NCBI RefSeq assembly: GCF_030272615.1
Contig: NC_081410.1
Coordinates: forward strand, 505,042,942 to 505,106,941
Source of the DNA: Cryptomeria japonica
Taxonomy: Eukaryota; Streptophyta; Pinopsida; Cupressales; Cupressaceae
DNA: 64,000 bases
Direction: 5' to 3'
Below, one piece after another: positions 11,195 through 22,299 of the stretch. How positions within the stretch are numbered: position 1 is the first letter of the stretch; each line of letters opens with the position of its first letter. The notes beneath the pieces are model-generated. The model made no database searches. It saw only the letters and a list, made by a program, of their open reading frames with translations, and was not told the DNA's origin. Made by a program: the position numbers and the translations under genes.

Positions 11195-13704
11195 AAATAG
11201 GTGTCATATCATCATTATTTGGCACGGATTATGGGCGCTCTTACACAATAACCACAGAAACCAGAGGAAAATTTATCAAAACGAGAGAAGGCATTACAAG
11301 GAAGGTGCTGGAAAAATGGGAGGAAACAAGAGGAGATTTGAACCTGCATCCTGCTCTGGATGGAGAAAGAACGAAGAAGTCTGGAGTATCCTTCAGCAGG
11401 GGGGCTCAATGTTTTCATGGAACGACTGAATGGGAAGGACCCCACAATTACCAGCTACTTCATCAAGAACTGGAAAAATGGAAAAGTTCTGATTGGATCA
11501 CATATGATGAATGTAGACGAAGAGGTTATCGTTGAGGCCACGGGGATGACTACTGAGGGTATGAAATTTTACAGGGACTGAGGGATATCAGATAAGGCTG
11601 CAGACAAGTTTCCTATTACGGATGGTGAGAGAAGAAAGATGATCAAAATTTACAACTCCTACCACTCCCCAAAGAGAATTTGCAGGCCATGGAGGTTTGT
11701 CTTATTTGCTTCTATTGAATATATTACCTTAGATGGTAGGTTTACCAGGGCTCATGGGCATCACTTCGTCCTTCTTAACCATTTCCGTCATGGTGAAAGG
11801 GTTAGCCTTCCCTATTACCTGGCCTGTTCAATGGATCATACTATAAAGGAGATCCAGAAGGACCCTAAAGGTGATCATGCCCTCCACTAAGGGCTCATGG
11901 TCCTGGTTTATAAAATGCTAAAGGGGAAGTGCATTGAAAATCCTATTAAAGGAAAAAATGCCAGAGATGAGACTACGGAAAGTAAGGATAGTGGTTTCTG
12001 TAGACACCCAAAATTGTCATGTCTAATTAAATAAATATTTTATTTATTTAATTACTTTAGCCCAATTCTTCTATTAATTAAATAAATCTTTATTTATTTA
12101 ATTAATTCATTTATCCTCTTCTAGCCTTATTTCTCATTTAAATAAATACATTTATTTATTTAAATTATCCTTTTCCTAAATTAAATAAATATTTTTATTT
12201 ATTTAATTATCCTACTTCTTCTATTAATTAAATAAATCTTTATTTATTTAATTAATTCATTAGCTTTTTCTACACATGACACATGTCATTCATCTCTTGA
12301 TTCATACACTACCTACCCCTTTCATTATTTTATTATTTCTTTTACCTACCCGCTAATCCTAGCCGACCTCCTTTTTGGCACCTCTCAATCTTATCCCTCC
12401 ATTTCCTATAGTGTCTTCTATATAAGGAGATGCTTCCTTCATTATCAAACCCTAACGAATCATCTTAAGGACTTGACTACACTACGATCCTACTTGTAAC
12501 CACATTTCGTTCTTTGTTGAGCTCTTGTGCATATAAAATCTGAGAGCAAATATATCAAGCAAGATCAATGGAGATAGGAAGAATGGAGATCAAAAACCCT
12601 ATTGGACATGTGATGGTATAATCTTTGTGATTTCATTTGATTTGCATTGTCTTAGGTAATCTTCATATGTTATGGTGGATCTTTGTTGATTGTTAGGCTA
12701 GGGTTTTGTGGTTGAATTCATTTAGCCTTTCAATATTGTTATTATTGTTATCCATTTTCACCATATACAGTTTCAACTTTGATTCTGAAACCGAGAGAGA
12801 GCCGGAAGAAACTAGCAAAAAAGGGAGGATTAGGGCTAAGAAGAGGAGGATTATTGTGGAATCTGAAATGTCGGACTCTGAAACTGATTCCCTTGAGGAA
12901 AAACCTATTAAAAAGAGAAAAGGGAAAGCCTCTGGAAAGAAGGCTCAGAAAAAGAACACTAAAAAGGGTAGCAATTCTGATATCAATTATGTTCTGGTTG
13001 AGTCTGAGGAGGAGGATGATGATAATAAGAGGATTGATAGTCAGGACAAAGAAGGGGAGGGTAACCCGGTTAAGGATAATTTGGAAACCGTGGAGACCGT
13101 GAAAACCACTAGACTCCATAACAAGGAAAAAGGGGGTCAAAGTGATAGTGGTGACAAATATACCATTAAGGCTTTCTGTGAGACCATCACTACTTTGGTG
13201 AAGGATATTAATAGTTTGAAAATAGATACAAAGGCCATGGCAAGAATTACAGTTGGTGACAAGCCCTTGGCGGAGCATGTTAAAGAGTTAGTGGCCGTTC
13301 TGCATAATGCGCAAGCTATTGAATGTATGGTTGGAAAAATCTTAGCCACGGAGAAAAAGGTCAATGAGATGGGAGATAGAAAGGAAATGGACAACAAACT
13401 GAAAGATTTTGGCAGCAGAATTGACAAGCTGGAGCACAATGTCAAGCAGCTTGCTGATCAAAATTTCCAAATTCTTAAATCTTCGGTGGACAACATGAAC
13501 ATCTTTATCAACAGGTACGAGAACAATGCAGAGAAGGAAGGTGATAAAGAGCAGGTGAACAAGAAGGGTCATGAAAGGAGGACTAGAGCCAACACAAAGA
13601 ATAAGGTTGACATCGAAGGTCATGAGCTGGAGGATATGAAGACCTCAGCGAACAACATGAAACAAATGGTTGTTCACGCTGAGGAGATCCTGAATAGTAT
13701 TTAG
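11195..13704 (+). pseudogene. Unrecognised ORF downstream of LINE ORF2, split by a solo LTR
   Basis: I do not recognise the family. Without the inserted LTR (11999-12769 plus one GTTTC) it spans about 580 codons. Part 1 (11215-11998): basic start (TITTETRGKFIKTREGITRK), then VFMERLNGKDPTITSYFIKN and a hydrophobic globular stretch RPWRFVLFASIEYI...GHHFVLLNHFRHG. Part 2 (12775-13704): acidic/lysine-rich low-complexity (SDSETDSLEEKPIKKRKGK), then a probable coiled coil (FGSRIDKLEHNVKQLADQN). Damage: a frameshift at the G-run near 11402 and stops at 11579 (CGA-type) and 11888 (CAA-type). Part 2 is fully open. It lies on the LINE strand between ORF2 and the LINE-like tail, so it may be a third LINE ORF; it could also be a neighbouring element. 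Confidence 0.6.
11999..12769 (+). repeat. Solo LTR (TGTAGACACC family)
   Basis: 771 bp from TGTAGACACCC to CCATATACA, flanked by perfect 5-bp repeats GTTTC (11994-11998 and 12770-12774). Its first 250 bp are a run of AATTAAATAAAT...ATTTATTTAATT palindromes. Removing the LTR plus one GTTTC rejoins the interrupted ORF in frame, so the boundaries are secure. Orientation follows the TGTAGACACC end shared with 15619 and 25896. Confidence 0.9.
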
Positions 13705-13926
13705 TTCCAGTTGTTGTCCTTGGTTCTGTCTCTTTGTTGTCGTTTGCTTTCCTGTTGCTGTTTGTTCCGAGTTTTAGGTAATTATGTAATGATGTTTTAA
13801 GTTGTGCCCTTCCAGTGGGTTCATTTTGACTTTTTGAAGTGATCAGGCACTTTTTTATGCTATTCTGTTCTCCTGGCTTGTAAAAAGTTCGGGTACCTTT
13901 CAAATACTTGTTTTTACTTAATCAAG

Positions 13927-14578
13927 ACATTTATAATCATTTTGTAATTATCTATGTAAGGCGACATGAGTCATGAAAGATTGTAAGGGTATATAGGTCA
14001 GTTGATTAGATCATTTTGTGATATGTTAGGATATGATGGAAATGATTGTAATGAGGAATGTTGATGTTATGAGTAATGCGAAGACCATGTATATGAGGAT
14101 ATATATGTAAGAGGTTATTTTGGTAAGGGTTTAGGGTTTTCAGAATTGGAACAATCAGAGCTTGAACCGAAACTCAATTAGGCATAGCAGATGAATTAAA
14201 TGAGTTTAGTCTTATGTTTTATTATTCAAAGTGACTATAGTCAATGATACTCCTTTGTGTTGAGTAGTGTGCTCTAGGCTGTAAGCCTTCCTACATGTGC
14301 AAGCCCCCATATTATGTAATATCTTTTCATATGGCTAGTGGATTGATATTGTGGGTCACAAATCCCACTGTGGTTTTTCCTCTTTGAGGTTTTCCACGTA
14401 TAAATTCTTTGTGTTATGGTGTTAATTTGTGTGATTGGTTCATTAATTGCTTTACTTCTTTCAATTATATATGTACCGGTTTACTAGTTGGTGAATGCAT
14501 GTTATAATAAGGTTAAAATTGAAAATTCTGGTAGAACATTGATTCCCCCCCCCCTCTCAGTGTTCTTGGATTCCAACA
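13927..14578 (+). repeat. 3' LTR of the copia-like element, 5'-truncated
   Basis: 652 bp matching 7615-8263, including the CCCACTGTGG / TTTTCC block and the C-run before TCCAACA. The first roughly 267 bp of the LTR are lost at the LINE junction. Confidence 0.88.
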
Positions 14579-14748
14579 CTCTTCACGAGTGTTGTGATCA
14601 AGCCCTTATTGATTGTAAACTCGGGCATGAAAAGAATGTGATAAGGACAAATATGACGAAAAAAGTTTCGCTCCTCATCATCAAGTTGATGTCGTAAAGA
14701 AAGACCCTTAGGCCTATTCTGGCAAGTACCTAAGATAGGAAGAACATC
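14579..14748 (-). pseudogene. PMD pseudogene, N-terminal part beyond the copia insertion
   Basis: Minus-strand reading gives RHQLDDEERNFFRHICPYHI and then FTINKGLITTLVK, matching the start of a PMD domain (usual: DxGLITALVERWRPETHTFHL). If one copy of the flanking 5-bp duplication is removed, the frame runs directly into RWKSKTYSFHL at 7347, so both parts were one gene before the copia element arrived. An in-frame stop at about 14749-14751 bounds it upstream. No start codon could be fixed. Confidence 0.75.
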
Positions 14749-14751
14749 TTA

Positions 14752-15618
14752 AAAAAACATGTCACTGTGAGCCTAAATCTACTCAAAAACCCTAAACTAT
14801 CTTATGAACATGCCTAAAATTATGCCTCATTGAAAATATTTAACAAATTCAACAATTGCAAAATTCAACATCTACCTATGTGTTATAATTATACAAATGC
14901 AAGATATTTACAACAAATGTAGAACAATTATAATGCTTGCGACATTGTTATGACAAATGCGACAAATTAGAACTACATGCAAAAATCTACAATCAAATGT
15001 GAAATAATTAACAATTGTGGAATATGATTAATATTTGCGAAATAAAAATCACGAATGCAAAAAAATCGATGAACAGTTGCATAATTGTTAAATTTGGCAT
15101 ATTGAACAAAAAAATTTAAAATGAGAAATTAGGACAAAATTTTATTGGGTACGGCGAATTACTCACCTTGCCACGTGAGCTTGCTGGTAGGCCAAACGAT
15201 TGAACCTGCTCGGCCAAGTGTTGCCTCCTCCCAATCCTTGCCATAACCCCTTAAATGCTCAGCAATAACTAAAAATTTGCTCAAAATTCTATAAGCTAAG
15301 GATGCAAATGAGCCAAATGAATCTAAAATTTCTATTTATAGCCAAATTGAAGCCCTAATTATGGTTTTTCACTGTTCTGGTCACTATCAAAACCAACTTT
15401 AAATGCCTTGTAGGTCAATCAAATGAACTTGAAACTTTACCAAATTGCAAACTTGTGATCACAATATTGTTAAATTTATCTTCAAATTAGAATTTTTCAA
15501 CCAATTTTTTGAGGGGGCATAATTATACTCTATTATCGTCAAGGCATGTTGAGGCAAATTTTCTTGATTATTCTTTGAAACAATGCCTGAAAATGCATTG
15601 TCTCAAAAATGGGCGAAA
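14752..15618 (+). other. A/T-rich non-coding stretch ending at an LTR start
   Basis: No coding signal. Sequence near 14830-15070 repeats short ACAAATGC / AATTGC motifs. It ends in a purine-rich AAAAATGGGCGAAA directly before TGTAGACACC at 15619, as expected of the 3' end of an element interior (polypurine tract then 3' LTR). Confidence 0.4.
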
Positions 15619-15843
15619 TGTAGACACCTAAAATTGTCCCATGCCTGCAAACACCATTTTTACTAATTATTCTTCTATATTAATTAACTAATTTTAATTA
15701 TTTAATTAATCTAATTTTATTCTTTTGAATTAATATTCCTCTTTTTCATCGCAAATTAATTATTCAATTTCCTTCTTAATCATTTAATCAAAATTTTAAG
15801 TTGGCAATCAATACCTTTTAGGTTTCATAGGGTCATCCATCAA
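15619..15843 (+). repeat. Start of a TGTAGACACC-family LTR
   Basis: Shares TGTAGACACCTAAAATTG with the starts at 11999 and 25896, then A/T-rich AATTAATT runs. It is cut after 225 bp by the insertion starting at 15844; about 20 bp of its continuation may be 25877-25895. Confidence 0.6.
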
Positions 15844-17505
15844 TGTAACAACCCCGGAACCTAACTCTTATGAAAAATAAATATTTTACATTTTCACAAG
15901 ATGAAGTATCATAGCAACAATAAAATGCATTTTTTTTCCTTCTTGTAAAAATGTATTCAATTAAAAAAAATATTAACTCTATAAACAAAATAACATGATG
16001 AAGGAAAATCATTCTTCATTTCTCATTGCAATGAGTATCATAAGAATAAAACATAACATAAATGTTCTTTACCAATTATACCACTAGGAAAGTTTTGTAT
16101 TTGTCTTGCAAGCCTTGGCAAGTCAATTGTAGGAGGGAGAACATCATTCAGGCACTATAACTCCAACCACACACCAATGGTCCTCGTACACCTTCCTATT
16201 GGAAGTAGCACTACCCTTCATGAGGAGTATAGACAAAGGGATCTATGTGGTGCCATCTGAGTACTGGCATCGTGTACCACATATCTCATTCTGACCATAC
16301 GAATATAGACTCTCTTCTAATTAAGTATGACCAATCTAGAATTATCTATGTTCTGGCTACACACGTGAAATTGACTTGTATGCAATGACTAATACGAGAC
16401 TTTGGCCAAAGTTTCATAGAAAGAAAAGTCTCTATTCACCCACCCCTTACTTGAATTGGAGACTACTCTCACTTTATAGGTTTTATAATTAAAGACAACA
16501 AGTCCAAACACATAAAAGAGTATGCTTAAGTAAACACTTTATAGTTGTGGTTTCTTCCCTTTGCAACTACAACTTGGAAGTATGGAGCTACTAACTTTAG
16601 TCCATCTAAGTTTGATTTAAGGATTTCACTCTCATGCCCTTATTACTGAGCCAATAAAGATGAGATACACTTCCTGACTAGAAAACCTATGACCTTCTGG
16701 TCTTTCTTGAATACTTAGTTTCATCTTTTGGCAACCTCTTGCCTTTACTAAGGTCATACCCAAAATTATAAAATAATTTATCTAAGCATTATCATAATAT
16801 TTATACGTATGTATTACACTCACATTCCAAAAATCAAAATACAAAAAGAACCAAATGAGAGATTCTCAACATTAAAAGGTAAATTCACCATTTCCCATTT
16901 TCTTCATCTTGAGAAATATTGTCTTTCATATCTTAAGCTCTACATAGAGAAACTCTCCCAAATTCAAATTTCCAAAGAAAAACATTTCATGCACATGATA
17001 AAGAAACTTTCTAACAAAAACTTATGATGTTCTTAATTTCTTCTAGAGAGCATTGTGAGGTCTTAACTCCTTCAAGCCTTTCCTAGCCTATTTCCTCTAC
17101 AAAGTTGCGAAGAAAATACTCTTCTATCTATTCTTCTAAACATCATAAAGTAAAATTCTTCCCCTATTCGAGACTTCTTGAGAACAAGACAATTCACAAA
17201 CAAAGACAATAAAACAAGTTCTTCCCCAAAAGACCCTTTAAAAACCTATGGCTAATCTATTTATAGCCTTCTTGAGAGAAAATATCTCCATTTGAATTCA
17301 CCATTTCCCTCCAAAAAGGAGGGTTACTTAATTCACATAATTATCCATAACCAAAAAGTGGTTATCATATAATAACAACATAACCAAAATAATAATTAAT
17401 CACCCCTTCATAAATTGGGTTGTTAACCCATGTAATAGGTGAAAAATTAGGGTTTTCGCCACAAGAAGGATGAAAATCATTAATTTTTACTTCGGGCCCA
17501 TTACA
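15844..17505 (+). repeat. Probable LTR (TGTAACAACCCC...CATTACA)
   Basis: Starts TGTAACAACCCCGG and may end at CGGGCCCATTACA (17505), which is roughly the inverse of the start as in this class of LTR. Non-coding and A/T-rich. The end position is a guess from the terminal motif only. Confidence 0.35.
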
Positions 17506-18969
17506 TTAGGGAAACATAGGAATTAGATAAATCTAAACCTTAGAGGTCTGAATTTTGATCTAATTCTTGGGGGTGTTGAATGTGCCTCTTCTTTCCCTTG
17601 AGTTGAATTGATTTGTTGAAGATGTTGAAATTAGGGTAAACAGGTTGAAATTGATGTAATTATGCGCAAACAGTGAGCTACAGTTGTCGGATCCAGGCAT
17701 GAACTTGGATCTAGGGATTGCAAGAGGATTCAGACCTATTCCTAGAAGAAGCTTCTGATTGGTTGGGACCGATGTGATAGTTGCTTTGGTCCTCCACACT
17801 TTTCACACTCCAATGGGGGCTTGTTTCATCTCTGCAAATAAAGCCTATCCTAAAGATTGTAGCTCCATACTTGCTTCCTACACATAGAGAGAAGGGAAAT
17901 AGGTTGGGAATAGGAGTTTGCCTAAGTCAAGCCTCAGTCTAGGAATTAACCTTGATTAAAATGTTGCAAATACTAAAATAAATGATGGAAATACATACCT
18001 CAAATATGCAATAACTAATAATGATGCTTTGCTTATTGAATGTAATCACATATGTTTTATGAAATGGCATGAACATGACAAAACCCTAATCACACACACA
18101 TGCTCACATATGAATGTTGTAATTTTGTTAACAATGGTTGAATGAAGGAAATGCAGCCTTGAAGACCTCTTGAAATGCTTGATGATGAACACTTCAATGC
18201 TTGAATGCTTGGATATGGAGACTTAAAATGCTTAGGTTTAAATTAAGTTGATCAAATGCCTTTATATTTGAGGATCTAGGTCAATTTACCGATTAGGCCG
18301 ACCTCCAACGGTCATATTGAGCCACCAATTTATTTTCTTGTCGGAGAAGAAGGTCTCACCCCCTCCTTGAAAATTGGGCCCCAGGTCCCAAAGAGGGGGA
18401 CCAGGGCGCCTGGTCCTCCTTAAGTAGGGACTAGATTTTGGGCCAAGGGAGGAGAACACCTCTCCGAGAATAACTTGGTAGGTGTATTGAGCATAAAAAC
18501 TAGAGTCAAGGCACTGAACGAACCCATGTAGGAGGTGGGGGGAGACATGCTAAAGTAGGGGCACAAACATGAGGTGTAAATTGGCCCAATGACAATTTAT
18601 GATGCTACAACCCACTTGACCAAGTATTTGAAATGTGAAGAATCATTGTTCTTTATAAGAAAAAACTAATATATTATTTTGATTGGCACTTACCCTATTA
18701 AATAGGGAGTGTGTGTGAGGGTTTATAAATATATACTCTCATGTCATATTTTCCTAACAACAAAAGATGATTCCCATGCAATCGACAAATTACATTAATT
18801 TTCCACTTTTGAATAGTGGTTATTGCATATCAAGTTTATTAATTTTACCACTTTGAAAGTGGTTACTTCCATGTTTAGCACCCCACTTCCTACAAAAGTT
18901 GATGCACATGTTAGAGTTTACTCCCTAATGAGTAGGGTGGGCCACCTATGTGTTATGCCCTGCATATCT
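17506..18969. other. Non-coding interior, no gene seen
   Basis: No domain on either strand. It contains a GC-richer patch near 18340-18550 (CCCC and GGGG runs) and short A/T-rich parts. Confidence 0.4.
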
Positions 18970-20280
18970 AACCCCATCATTTTCTTTGTTTTGAAAATGC
19001 AGGTCCCCTTTTGTTTCCTTCCTTTCCTTTTCCTTTTCCTTGTGTTTTTGTTTTGTTCCTTCAGGATTTCAGGTTTCCGAAATCTCGGAGTACCTTTTTG
19101 TATCCTTTTCCTTTTCTTTGTCCTACTTCGAGATCTCGGGTTCCCGAAACCCCAAAGCTCTTTCTCTTTCTTTCTTTGTTGTTCTTCGGTATTCTAGGTC
19201 CCCAGAGTCCCAAAGCTTTCCTTTGTTTTTTTTTTCCTTTTTTTCAAGACCTCAAAATTCCACAATCTCGAAGTCTTGTTGGTCTGTTCATTTGCTTGTT
19301 ATTTTAGAACCTCGAGATCCCATAACCTCAAAATCTCAGGTTCTCTTTCTTTGTCTTTTGTTTCGCCTCATAACTCTAGAACCTTGGAGTCCCGACATGG
19401 TGTTCCCTTTGCTTGTTAGAGCCTCGAGATCCAAGAACCTCAGAATCCTGAGATTCTCTGTGTTCTGTCTATCAGGCTTCGGGATTTTTGATTCTCAAAA
19501 CCCTGAAGTCGTGTGCATTTAATAAGTTGTATGGCCTCGAAGTGCACTCACTCATTCCAAAATTCTAGCTCTCCTTCAGTGACCTTGCTTCCCACAATGC
19601 GTGTTTTTTTCGTCGTTCTTCCTTTTTCAGGTTGGTCCTTCATCCTCTTGTCTTGTTTTTTTTCTTGTTTTGCGTGTTTCTTGCTTTTGTAGTCTAGGGT
19701 TTTAGATTAGATTTAATGTTTTGAATAAAGTTGATTTTCATCAACCTCTTAGGTTTTGGCCTTATCTCACCCCTTTCGAGATTTCCGATCCCCAAAATCT
19801 CAAAACTTTGATTTACCCTACTACGGAACCTCAGGATCTCGAAGTTCCAAAGTACCCCTTTTGCCCAAGTTATGATCTTTCGAGATTTTGGAACCCCGAA
19901 ATCCCAAAACCCGTCATACCATAGATTTTAACCTCCTCAGGATCCCGTAACCCCAAAATCTTGGAGACCTTTTTGAAGGAATGTTATGAGCACCTCGAAA
20001 CACCAAAGTTCCTAAATTCAGTCTTGCCAAGTTTTCCTACCCCGAAATCTCGAAGTTCCGAAGTGAACTGTTTAAATGCCTTTACCCATTTCAAGATTTC
20101 AAAACCCCAAAGTCCCGAAGTGAGTCTTTGATTCCATGTTTTATACTTCAAGATCCCGTAACCTTGAAATCCCAAAATTTCTTATAAAAGGTTCTTTTTA
20201 TGCCTCGGAACCCCGAAGTTCTAAAGTTTGTTATGCTTTGCTAATATGGTGAAACTGATTATGTATCTTTTCTAATAGAG
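18970..20280 (+). repeat. Degenerate CCTCGAGATCCCG-type repeat field
   Basis: About 18 diverged copies of a two-part motif, first half near CCTCGAGATCCCG, second half near AACCCCGAAATCCCAAAG, spaced about 45-65 bp. Clear copies lie near 19075, 19130, 19310, 19425, 19770, 19830, 19887, 19935, 20095, 20148 and 20205. The overlapping ORFs at 18823-19522 are read through the repeats and T-rich spacers and are not genes. It sits just upstream of the ORF at 20293, where a long leader would be. Confidence 0.75.
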
Positions 20281-20292
20281 TAAAGCAAGCTT

Positions 20293-22287
20293 ATGGAAGA
20301 ATCCACATCTAGTCGAAAGAAGACCATAGAGGAGATAAAGTTAGAAAAGAACCCATCCACGATGAAATACCAATACCAAGGACAAACCTTGGTATCCAAA
20401 CTGGAGAATGAGATACAGTGAGTGACAGATACCAAAGTGGGTCACATCAAAATTGAATATATCAAAAAGCAAGTTGCTCAACCTAACTCAGATGCACCAT
20501 ACCGAAGAATCAGAAGATCAGGGCCGATTGAAGCAACGATTTTCCCTTAGGTTGTACAATCTTTTGAGCTGATACTCACAGTGGCTCAACACTATAATCA
20601 AGAGACTAGGAAATGTGTGGATGCAACCGAGAATGTGATAGTAGACCTCTCTCCAAAGATGATTGGTATGACCTTTGGGATACCAGGGAGAGAGGAGGTG
20701 CTCCTGACCACTGAAGAGGAAGCAACCTCTACATTTAAGAAGGGTTCCTCGAATAACATACGTCATATCAATGAGGCCTGGCTAGAGGAACCAAGGAAAA
20801 CAGGACTAAAAGCCACAGATATCCTGAGGGCAGATTTCAAGGAGGCACCCAAGGATATAATCATCATGTTAAGCCGTGCATTTGGAAAAATAGACTGCAA
20901 ACACTATCATTTCTAGATGTTCTACTATATGCACACAATTCTAATTGGGAAGAAACATTTTGACTGGGCACATATTGTATCAGACAACAACCATAACCAG
21001 TTGATCACAGTGTTGCAAACAAATAAATTCTTTATGACTTCATACATTATATGGGTAGTGGCACGAGCTGGAAGATACCTAGGTCTGAAAACAGAAGGCA
21101 GGCTAGGAGAAGACCCAGGGCAAAAGAAGGTGTGGGAGTAATACACTCAAATACCCATCACCCAAGCCAAGTTCCATTTTAAAAGAATAAATGATGCATT
21201 TCTATATGTCATAATTAAATTAATAGGTGATGTTGGATTCAGAATCTCACTAGAAGCGATGAAGATGGTTAGTGAGTGGGGTTGTTGGTTCTTACAAAAC
21301 CAACACTCTAATTATCTCAGGGTAAGTGGATTCACTGGAAACCTATTCCTTCTTCCCATATTTTGTAGCATCAAGATCATAATACTTGAATATACCAGGC
21401 AGATTGTGGGGTTGCAAGCACTTCTAACCCTTAAACATAAGACTGGGGTTACCTTTCCAATCTCCTTGGAATATTACACTTACCAAAACATTCGAGCAAC
21501 TAAGGAAGTTGAACTCCAAAATCTCAGCCTGAAAGAGTTTGATTATGCTAGAGATAGGTATGACCCAATGGGAAAACTAAAACAAATGATGTTTGTATCC
21601 TATCCAAGTCACCAGCCAATCTTAGAGGATTTTTGGGAAAAATTTCAAGATAGTTTTGAGGCAAGGGAGAGGAGATATTATAGACTGATTGTTTCTTGGA
21701 TAAGGAACTTTAATATAGAAACTAATATCCCTAAAGATCTCAGGGATGAGGGAGAACTACTGGATCCTGTGTTCAAGGAGACAGGGATCGATAAGAGACT
21801 ACTCACTCCCATCCGATGGTTAGAGCAGAAATTTGTTGATGTAGACACGGTCTTAGAAAAGGTAATTGAAAGAACCATGGAATGGTTAGGTTTAAGGATT
21901 TGGCCAAGCACCACAAAAGAAAAGAAGAAGGGTAAAACTATAGATAATCCTCAATCCAAGGTACACGAGGAGTATACAAGAAGAACCCGATCAGAATCAA
22001 GAAAGAATAACCCCGTTGATCCCGAAGGTGTTGTGCAAACAATTGACAATCAAGAGCTCAAAAGGAAGCTAGATGCAAAAATTAAAGAGTCACTATTACT
22101 CAAGACAACTTCTGAACACGAGATAACAATTGGATTACAAGCAGTTCCTCAAGCTTCTATCCATCCTGTTGTTCCAACTATTGGGATCATACCAAGAGAG
22201 GGTGTTTCACAAGTTGAAGCCATTGAAACTCGACCACCTCCTACAATGCAAACACCAACACTTGCTCCCGCTCCAACACAAGAGTAA
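20293..22287 (+). pseudogene. Long gag-like ORF of a non-autonomous element
   Basis: One reading frame runs 665 codons from the ATG at 20293, interrupted only by stops at 20419, 20548, 20914 and 21139, with no frameshift. Each stop is one C-to-T or G-to-A step from CGA, CAG, CAG/TGG and CAA. Residues about 110-270 (VIVDLSPKMIGMTFGIPGRE ... FDWAHIVSDNNHNQL ... FFMTSYIIWVVARAG) resemble the putative plant transposon protein domain found in plant retroelements; that match is from memory of the pattern. The C-terminal third is basic, then Pro/Thr/Ala-rich (RPPPTMQTPTLAPAP). No zinc knuckle or protease. Probably a capsid-like protein; the assignment is uncertain. Confidence 0.55.
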
Positions 22288-22299
22288 GTAATAATTCAT

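Larger units (their letters stand above)
9740..13926 (+). mobile_element. LINE 3' part with an extra downstream ORF
   Basis: Starts inside LINE ORF2 (zf-RVT then RNase H), continues with a long ORF (11195-13704) and ends in a 3' tail (GGCTTGTAAAAAGTTCGGG, then GGTACCTTT...TACTTG...TTAATC) of the kind seen at plant LINE 3' ends. At 13927 the copia LTR sequence resumes. The 5' half of the LINE (endonuclease, RT) is absent. No clean poly(A) or target duplication was found, so the right end rests on the copia alignment only. Confidence 0.55.
7348..14578 (+). mobile_element. Ty1/copia-like LTR element, rearranged inside
   Basis: Bounded by TGTTGGC... at 7348 and ...CCAACA at 14578. Flanks are CTCGT (7343-7347) and CTCTT (14579-14583), a 5-bp target duplication with one change; the CTCTT version restores the PMD frame and is probably the original. 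It carries a 5' LTR, primer site and gag. The pol region and the first roughly 267 bp of the 3' LTR are missing, replaced by LINE-derived sequence (about 9740-13926). It therefore cannot move by itself. Confidence 0.85.

Noticed and set aside
12748-13278. 176-codon minus-strand ORF
   Set aside because: It is the antisense shadow of the Lys/Glu-rich part of the plus-strand ORF, which has the coherent domain pattern.
17501-17510. 15844-17505 as a solo LTR
   Set aside because: The bases after CATTACA are TTAGG, not ATCAA; if this is an LTR it belongs to a longer element.
19040-19522. 160-codon ORF and its overlapping neighbours
   Set aside because: They run through the CCTCGAGATCCCG repeat field; the peptide repeats follow the DNA repeat, with no domain.
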